From Cornus controversa (Eukaryota; Streptophyta; Magnoliopsida; Cornales; Cornaceae), in NCBI GenBank assembly GCA_026545225.1, contig CM048852.1, forward strand, positions 59,093,146-59,157,145: a stretch of 64,000 nt of DNA, written 5' to 3'. Below the pieces are notes generated by a model. The model worked only from the letters and a program-made list of their open reading frames with translations. It was not told the origin of the DNA and did not search any database. A program made the translations under genes and the position numbers. Position 1 is the first letter of the stretch; the number at the start of each line of letters is the position of its first letter. This document shows positions 56,513 through 64,000 of this stretch, piece after piece.

Positions 56513-57719
56513 CAAGGTACCAAAGGATAATATAGCGCAATCTTATTAATATATAAAAAGTATATGAACAAATTAGTAATATAATAAATTTATTTCAAAA
56601 GAAAATTTGGCTTCATAAAAGGAGGTTCTAAAAGTAACATTTTTTTACTTCTCTAAAATGAGCTTCTTAACCACCAACTTTTTCGGAAAGGCCTTTACAC
56701 GTGTAATCAAACGTCACATTTTTTTTAAAAAAAATGACTTTTAATACCTGAAATAATTTTTTGGGACTTCGGGATGCTCTCCAAACAGACACTTACATTT
56801 TGAATTCAAACTAAAAAAAATTAAATTTATTTTAAATTTTTAACAGAATTACTTCATAGTTGAAAAAAAAAATTAAAACACACTGACGGTCTCCTAAAGT
56901 TTAACCTAATTAATACTTCATAGTCTTTGTGATTTGACATTTGCCTTCAATGACCCCTCTCTCGTTAACTAGCCATTAGATTTGTCGAAAAATATTCATA
57001 TAATTTCTGAATTGTTCTTCTGTTGTCTAAAAAGATAATAATAGCCTTAAATACCATTTATCTGTGTACCATATGCCCCATGCTGTCCTCATTAACTATT
57101 TTATAATGGTTTATAAAAAATTACAAAATGTCCTTATGAAATTATACTTCTTTTAAAATTTGTCCAATTCTTTCTTTCTTTTCATTCTTACTCCTCTCTC
57201 CTTCATTTTTTTTTTATTCCCTTCAAAAAAAAAAATCCCTTTATTCAATCAAACTCTTATTTTTTTCCTTAAAAGTTCTCTTATATTTATTTTCTCTTTA
57301 TTTTTCTTCTCCTTTTTTTTCCCACTTGTTGTAGCTGAACAATTGTAATGAGATTTTTTTATAAAAAAAAAAAACCAATGTAATGTAAATACTTTTTAAA
57401 AAAAAATAATTCAAACATTTTTTTATAAAACATTGTGCAACAAATTAGTTACCAAACAAATTTTTGTTTCAAAATAATTCACACCACAAAAAAGGTTATT
57501 GTTTATGTTTCATATGAAATTAAAAATGCAAAATAAAACATTTTACCAAAAGGACCATTAATGTCTGTATTTTATGTTTCCAATTTTATTTATTTTTACA
57601 ACATTTGTTTTTTGAATTATTAAATACTATATGAATTTTGATTACTACACCATCATAGGTACACTTTCATTTTTTGTCTTGTTGCACGGGTAGTTGAAAA
57701 TAATTTATGCCTCCGCCCT
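56513..57719. other. Gene-free AT-rich stretch
   Basis: No gene is supported. 56885-56960 (CTGACGGTCTCCTAAAGTTT) recalls the CTCCCTGAGGTTTG-type repeats elsewhere in the window. Confidence 0.4.
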
Positions 57720-57726
57720 GCTTACA

Positions 57727-57729
<3 letters not shown>

Positions 57730-57800
<71 letters not shown>
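57730..57800. repeat. (AT)n(AG)n compound microsatellite
   Basis: About 20 AT units change into about 15 AG units. Confidence 0.95.
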
Positions 57801-57801
<1 letters not shown>

Positions 57802-57984
57802 TGTGATCTTCGTACTCTCCTTTTCTACAATTGCACTCCACTTACCTTTTTCTTTTAAAGAAAATGACAAGAAGGTCCATAAACTAATTAATACATCATC
57901 CGTTATTTTATAATACCACAACTACCCTTTTAAAGTATAAAGTTAAATTCTTTTTTACCTTCTTTAGTTTCTTTATTATGTTTT

Positions 57985-58430
57985 TTTTTTTGTCTTATCA
58001 AAAAATAATTTTTTTTTTTTGGATTCTTCCAATAGAGATAATTTATTCAATAGAGATAATTTCTCTTTTTGAACCTATCAAAAGATATAATTTATTCAAT
58101 AACGATAAAAAAAATTTTGGTACTCTCAATGTAGATAGTTTATTCAACAAGAATAAAAAAATTTATATATATATTTTTTGTGTCGTGTCAAGAGAATTTA
58201 TTTAACATGGATAACTATTTTTTGGGTACTTTTTAATTTTTAATTCATACCAAAAGAAGTAATTTATTTAATAGAGATATTTTTTTATCTCAAGATAAAA
58301 GATATAATTTCTTCAACAAATATATACCTATATATATTTTGGTCTTGTCAAAAGAAGTAATTTATTAACATAGATAACTCTTTTTGGGTCTCGTAAAAAG
58401 AGAGAATTTTTTTTTTGAGTAATTTTTTTT
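57985..58430. repeat. Degenerate tandem repeat, period about 50-70 bp
   Basis: A block of the form TATCAAAAGANATAATTTATTCAATAGAGATAA followed by a T-run and TTTTGGNTCT recurs about seven times: recognisable cores at about 58036, 58088, 58138, 58195, 58258, 58305, 58357. Copies differ by substitutions and small indels. Confidence 0.7.
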
Positions 58431-60066
58431 ATCCGGTCAAAGGAGACCAAAAACATTAAAGATAAAAGATAAAGAAGATGTCTGAAAGAATATTTTAATA
58501 TTTTGAACAAAGTTAATCATTTACATGTGAAGTAAATGTTAGAAGTAACATTTCTCCTAAGATAGGAGTACTAACGTAGAAAATGGGAGTGCGAATATCA
58601 CCTCTCATATATATATATATATAGATATTGGGTTAACTAGGTGCAATGACTCTATCACATTTAAAAATAAAATATTTTAGTTTTTGTTATTATTTACATG
58701 TAATATTTCTTATTAATTTTCTGGATAATTAAAGTGCAAAAAACTCTCCGCTATATAAAAAATGTGCAAAAATCCTTCTCTTGTTTGCAAACTCACTATA
58801 TTTTTTAATTTGTGCAAATAAGGACAAATTTAAATTTGGGAGAAATTGAGCAATAAAATGATTATAGTACCCTTGCTTTATAAATTTATTTAAAAAAAAA
58901 AAACCAAATCATGAAATAATAAAAATGGTACTTTTGGATTTTTCAAAAAATTCTGATATCATCATATGCAATAAGAGGCAATTTATTCCAAATTTTAAAA
59001 TTATAAGAATTTATATGTACATACCAAATAGCAAATGTTTCTTGCCCATTTCCTATATAGCGAATTTTTATTTATTATTATTTGTAATTTACCCTAATTT
59101 TTCTCACGAAATGACCCACGTAATTTTGTCCTCTCTCCTCCGATTGCCACCACTGCCACTAGCTCCTCATTACTCCTTCTTCAGTGCCACCAACTCCTTG
59201 GTTTCCTCTAAATATGCACTCATCCTTTTAATATTTCCTAGGTTTTTGACTTTCTATTAAAGAAATAAAACAATAAAAATAAAAAATAAATAAGAGAGTA
59301 AAAAAGAAAAAAAAATAATGGTAAAAGAATTTTAATAATGTGTAAATTTTATATATTATAGCATTAAGTAATATATAGCATATTAGATATTATATTAATT
59401 TGGTTTTATTATTATCGAATAGACTATAATTTATATTTAATTTGTTTAGATAACGAATTATCATATTTGAATCGCTTATAAATTATCAAATTGAGTGTTT
59501 CAATCAACATATTATGAAATTGAGTATTTCAATCTATATTCAGTTTATAAATTTGAATTCTGATCAAAATTAGATACATTGATAAGTCCATCCTTTCAAT
59601 TTAAATGATGCTACAACAACATTTGACCGACGGTCAAAGACAAATCTGTTAACTATCAGCAATCAAAATTTTTATTATGCCAATTTTGCCCTTGCAACGA
59701 TATTAATCGTATGTCATATCAAAGACATAAATTCAACTGCTCTTAAATTTATGAGAGAGAAATCTTCATTTGTCCATTTTTTCAACAATCAGTTTGAGAA
59801 ATATAACAATAGCAAGTCCCTTAATTTACTAAGTAAAAACTATATGGAAGATAACAATTTTATTTCATACAACAAAAGTCAAACTTTTCATTAGTCATTG
59901 CAAATATCATAAATGTAAATAGTTACGGGTGTACAAAGAATCGTTAAAATCGAACCGTAATAGAATCAAATTGAACAGTCTGATAGAATTTCGGTTCCAA
60001 TTTCAAACTTAAAGAATTGTTAGTTTTCGGTTCGATTTCAAGTTCATTATAATCGAACGGAACAGG

Positions 60067-60109
<43 letters not shown>

Positions 60110-61814
60110 GAATGGAACTTCTAGGCTTGCTTGCGCCACCAAAAATGACATCTCTGCCAATTAAACTAATCTGTTAGCATTAGAAAAACTCTGTAACAAA
60201 TCAATCAGAAACACATGTTTGGGTAGCAAGCAAATTGATCATTTCCTTTATATTTTTCTCCTAAAACTTGTACATTTTATTACTTCACCTAAATTATGTT
60301 GAAGATTAGCTGTCATAGACTGTTGGCTGTGATAAACAGAACTGTTCATACAAATTATTAATGTTTAATTGCAATTTAATATGGAAAAAAGCACGAGTTT
60401 AAAATATGCAAATCAAAATTTATTATTATTTTGAATGTTTATTAAATTTTTTTACATAGCATGTGAGGGTTTAATTATTTGAGAACAGTGGTTCAGAATC
60501 GAATCGAACTAGTCTTTCACGATTCGATTTTAAATTTTAACAGTTTCAATTCTAAAGTCAAAGAATTGTTGGAATCGGTTTCATCGATTTCACTTTCAGT
60601 TTCGATTTAGTCTGGAATCAAAAACAGTCCTATAAACAGTAGATCTGCCACAAGTCTAAAATGATTAGGTGTAGCATGTGAAGAAAGTGTTGAAACATCT
60701 TGAAGGATACTTGATCGAACTTGTGTGTTTGGTAGGACATAAGAGGAATTCTTATAACGAGATTGTTGGCATTTTTCAATGCTTGTTTGCTATTAGAATG
60801 TGCAATAGCTGGTCTTTCAGATGATTGGCCAATATCTAACAATATGAAGACCTAGAAAGGCTAATACTGTTGAGAGTTTCCTCTGAAGAGACTTCCAAGC
60901 TGATGGATTTAGTTAACCTACTGACCTAGTAGTACATTAATGAGAGAGAGGACTTATGAATCAATGGGCTCCACCTAGAGATTTCAATAGGATCCCACAT
61001 TGTAATCATTCAATTTATATAATTTTCTTGGACTACTTACCTTACCTTCTCTCTCTCTCTCTCTCTCTCTCTGTGATTTGATGTTGGTGAGGTTGTGATT
61101 AGGTATTATGTTATTGGGAAAGGATGAGGGTTCCATAGATGGCAAGTGGGTGAGAATCATAATAGGTCATTTTTGTGGATGATATAGGGTCAAAGGGATA
61201 CAATTGGTTTCCATTTGTAGTGGTGGATTGGAGTCAGCTCCAGCTCAAGAGAGACCCCTTCCCAATTCCCATTCACTTGGGATTCATCAAAAATGTGTAT
61301 CCCACCAATTAAGGCTCTTCAACTCTCCTCTCAACACTTGGAGTTTTGGAGGAGCCAATTTCTATTTCAAATTGGAAGGTCGGCCAGTGTTTGACTTGGT
61401 GAAATGATAGACCAAAAGGTGACAACAACAAAAAATTAAAAAAAAAAATTAAAAAAGAAAAGAAAAAAAAAACAAGGGTTTGACAAAATTTGGAAATCCA
61501 TATACTACAGCTACAAGTGCCATGTGTGCTCTTGGTCTTGGCAGAAATCATTAGTCTTTAGATTCATATATGTCTTTTAACTTTTCTAGAAACATTTTAG
61601 CATATGCATGTCTTTAAATGCCACAAGGTATTGACTAAATATACATATAACATTATTGCATCATGAGCCAATTAGTAAGTAACATATATAAATAATAGCA
61701 ATGCAAGTAGATATATTATCCCCTTATTGTGAACCTTATATTAAATTAATTTGTTGACAAAGACAATTTACTTATTAAATTAAACGTTACACTTTGTAGG
61801 CTATCACATTTCAA

Positions 61815-61818
<4 letters not shown>
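58431..61818. other. Gene-free stretch with low-complexity and possible MITE pieces
   Basis: Two segments, about 59928-60065 and 60490-60625, are rich in AATCGAACC, GGTTCGATTT and AAAGAATTGTT motifs and look like parts of hAT-type MITEs (GGGTGTACAAAGAATCG at the left), but I could not close a pair of ends. Microsatellites: (AT)n then (AC)n at 60068-60110, (CT)n at 61046-61071. No gene is supported. Confidence 0.4.

Positions 61819-61880
<62 letters not shown>
61819..61880. repeat. (AT)n microsatellite
   Basis: About 31 AT dinucleotides without interruption. Confidence 0.95.
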
Positions 61881-61883
<3 letters not shown>

Positions 61884-63607
61884 GAGAAAAAGGGACAAAA
61901 ATCTTGTTAATTAATCCAGCGACATGAATCATGGAGTGCGTGGTCGGACACCTCATGTGTGCCACGTGGACGAATGGTTGCTATTTTTTATGAACATGTA
62001 ACAATTATAATCTTAAGGTGATTAATTGAAATTGTATTGAATGTTTCTAAGTGATCATAGTCACCAAAGTTGATGCAAGTGGGGACATGACCCAATAATC
62101 AGAAATGTTTTGTAGCAATCAAATGATGCTATACCAAAGACTTATTTTTTTAGTGAGCCTTCTTCAACTTGCTCCCTCATTGTTTCCTAAAGGGGGGGAA
62201 GTGGAAAATTTTGTACAAATATTTTATTCTCTCGTGATCTAATAGTCATTGTAATAAAGCTAGGTTTAAAGCACATCATCAAATGGATGCAGTAATTAAT
62301 TTCATTTAAAATAATAAATCAATTGCAGCTGTCAGATGTTATTTTATTGCTCTTTTCTTTTGGGTGCATATATAATATTCTTCAAGTTAGATAGATACAC
62401 AGGACAAAGCATAAGTACTAGTGTAAGCCCAAACATATAATTTGGTGAATACATAGGAGAGACTATTGTTTTAGGGTATGAGCCTTGAAAAAGTGACTTT
62501 TAAACACATGGATAATGGTTTTAAATAATTTCCGAATTTGGCAAGGATTAGTGCTTTAAGACTCATGTTTCAGTACTCATTAGTCCTTGACTTCCTTCAT
62601 ATAGATTTGAAAAACAAATTATGCCTAATTAATACTATAAGAAAGAGACCTCTAAGGGAACCAAAGTTCTAGGGGTAAGTTTAGCACATAATTATTGAAC
62701 CTTTGATTAGCATAAACAATATAATGAGAGAATGGAAGTTCTTTGTTTTTGGTCCAACACTATCAGCCTATTCATGTCATTGGCATAAGTTTATTGATCA
62801 TATATATATATATGTGGATTGATATGCCATGTATAATGATATATATAACATGTACTAGTTTTCATGGTTTATATATGTTAATAACTTATAAATTAGGAAT
62901 GGTCAAAGGGCATTGAAGAAAATGTTGTATTGTGGTTTTGATAGAAATGAGATAGGACATGAGTGACCTTGCATGTTTTTAGGAGAGGTGAACATAATCT
63001 GTATATATAAATGCAAAGAGAAGCTAGACCCCAGCAAAATCCACTTTCTATCCCCCCCTTTGACCACCACCAATTTAGGCAACTCTGCCATCATGAGATG
63101 GGCACAACACTTGGTTGAGTGGAAATGAGATGTGTAGCATCTCACTCTCTCTCTCTCTCTACACCAAAACACTTAGTTTTGGGAACCCTTTTTTCTATTG
63201 AAGAAGAAGATAGGTCTAGGGAGACCAAAACATGAGATGGTAATTCTCATAGGCCAAAAAAAGACCCCACTAAATCAAATGCCTTTAGATCATGTTTGTG
63301 GCACTTCCAAGAGAGCCTCTAAAAGGATTCTAGTGCCAGTATGACTAATAATTAGCCTCTAGTTACATCATTGTATGTAAAAGAAGCCAGATATAGTGAG
63401 AAATTTGGGCACTGCACAATATTGCCTGAACATGTGATCAATCTTAAAAAAATATTGTTTTGAAAGCTGTCTCCAACTTTCAAAAGCCAGATCTTCCAAC
63501 CCCTAGGCCCTAGCTTTTGCACCAATGAACTCATCAGTTAGATTTGATCGATATAAGATTCTTAGTAAATACAGTAGTTTTCAGTTAGTATATAGATTAA
63601 TCATTCA
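61881..63607. other. Gene-free stretch
   Basis: No gene is supported. A G-box-type GCCACGTGG lies at about 61959-61967, possibly part of a promoter of a gene beyond the window, but nothing else supports that. Confidence 0.35.
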
Positions 63608-63735
63608 TTTTTTTTTTGGAGGAAGAAGAGGGGTGTTATTTAGGTCAATACTCGCAAACACACAAATATGCTTCGAATCTCTCATCTCTTTTTTGAGAGC
63701 GGAGAGGTTATACCTACTGAGCTAATGACATAGTG
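63608..63735 (-). mobile_element. tRNA-derived SINE, minus strand
   Basis: Read on the minus strand, TTAGCTCAGTAGGTATAACC is a close match to a tRNA D-arm/box A, and GAGATTCGAAGCAT resembles box B about 40 bases later. The plus-strand T-run at 63608-63618 would be the A tail. No cloverleaf closes, so it is not called as a tRNA. Confidence 0.65.
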
Positions 63736-64000
63736 ATATCCATAATTGTTTCAATGGTAAAAAATTAAGTTACATGGAGACAAAGAGGAGACCGGGGGCC
63801 TCCACCCCATCCCCCTTTCTACTTTTTACATTTGTTTTATTCGTTTCAAAAGGTTTTGCATTTCCCTTCTTCAATTTAACCCTAAACTTTTCCCTCATTT
63901 CAAAGTTCTCTCAATTTTCTTTTCTTTTTGTTGTATTCTTCTTTTTATTTTTCTCTCTTCTTAAACTTTCTTCTTCATGCGCTCATATATGATGCATGTA
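63736..64000. other. Right edge, no gene supported
   Basis: T-rich and CT-rich sequence. It could be a gene's leader region, but nothing coding is recognised. Confidence 0.3.

Noticed and set aside
56162..56571. Overlapping 117-125 codon minus-strand frames (His-, Pro- or Thr-rich)
   Set aside because: All frames of a G-rich triplet repeat stay open; this is composition, not selection for a protein.
59928..60625. One MITE spanning both GGTTCGATTT-rich segments
   Set aside because: Left and right ends do not match as inverted repeats and no duplication was found, so only a tentative note is kept.
60630..60842. 70-codon minus-strand frame that looks less AT-biased
   Set aside because: No domain recognised, and no start context or splice partner; left as non-coding for lack of support.

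Overview
The window is nuclear DNA of a flowering plant, very probably a eudicot. The genes are split by AT-rich introns with GT/AG borders, three host genes have plant-specific or plant-typical architectures, and much of the rest is retrotransposons, MITEs, SINEs and (AT)n/(GA)n microsatellites. I cannot name the species from sequence alone. There are no operons, CRISPR arrays or rRNA genes, and no tRNA gene I would accept.

Host genes. (1) 1862-3277 (+): the last two exons of a SEC14-like CRAL-TRIO protein of the GDAP2-like plant family; its 5' exon is not seen. (2) 9036-9203 (+): a lone signal-peptide exon relic of a GH51 alpha-L-arabinofuranosidase. (3) 9528-16251 (+): a complete six-exon L-galactono-1,4-lactone dehydrogenase (GLDH), the last enzyme of vitamin C synthesis; 612 codons join in frame and every known key residue is kept. 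(4) 17320-17845 (-): a three-exon, 56-residue CYSTM protein made of very small exons. (5) 25583-28018 (-): a complete two-exon BLADE-ON-PETIOLE/NPR-like BTB-ankyrin co-regulator of 493 residues. These genes are unrelated in function; nothing suggests they act as a cluster.

Mobile DNA. 1-1245 is a decayed Copia 3' end. 4592-8575 holds a TRIM-like LTR remnant, a Tourist-like MITE, a Gypsy 3' fragment and three tandem 245-bp units with Helitron-like ends. GLDH introns hold a 5'-truncated LINE (15-bp target duplication) and two tRNA-derived SINEs. 19268-20402 is a Harbinger-type element with a relic Myb-like ORF1. 28846-29735 holds two inverted-repeat elements upstream of BOP.

29960-51395 is a nested stack. 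A dead L1-type LINE is cut by a Gypsy solo LTR, a SINE and a second-family solo LTR. It is followed by a TRIM whose 3' LTR is cut by a large Del/Tekay-like Gypsy element. That Gypsy contains a hAT-type MITE, two solo LTRs of the second family, an inverted LTR of a third family and two partial gag regions. Exact 5-bp target duplications were read for four of the insertions, which gives a firm insertion order. The Gypsy itself has no matching target duplication and carries gag twice, so it looks like a recombinant of two elements.

51396-64000 has no gene I can support. It holds a hAT element with a perfect 8-bp duplication, a foldback MITE, a GGT-rich minisatellite, a degenerate tandem repeat of about 60 bp, microsatellites and one SINE. 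I found no evidence of a new multi-gene system. The best leads are the recombinant Gypsy stack, the CYSTM splice donor embedded in a microsatellite, and the tandem Helitron-like units.
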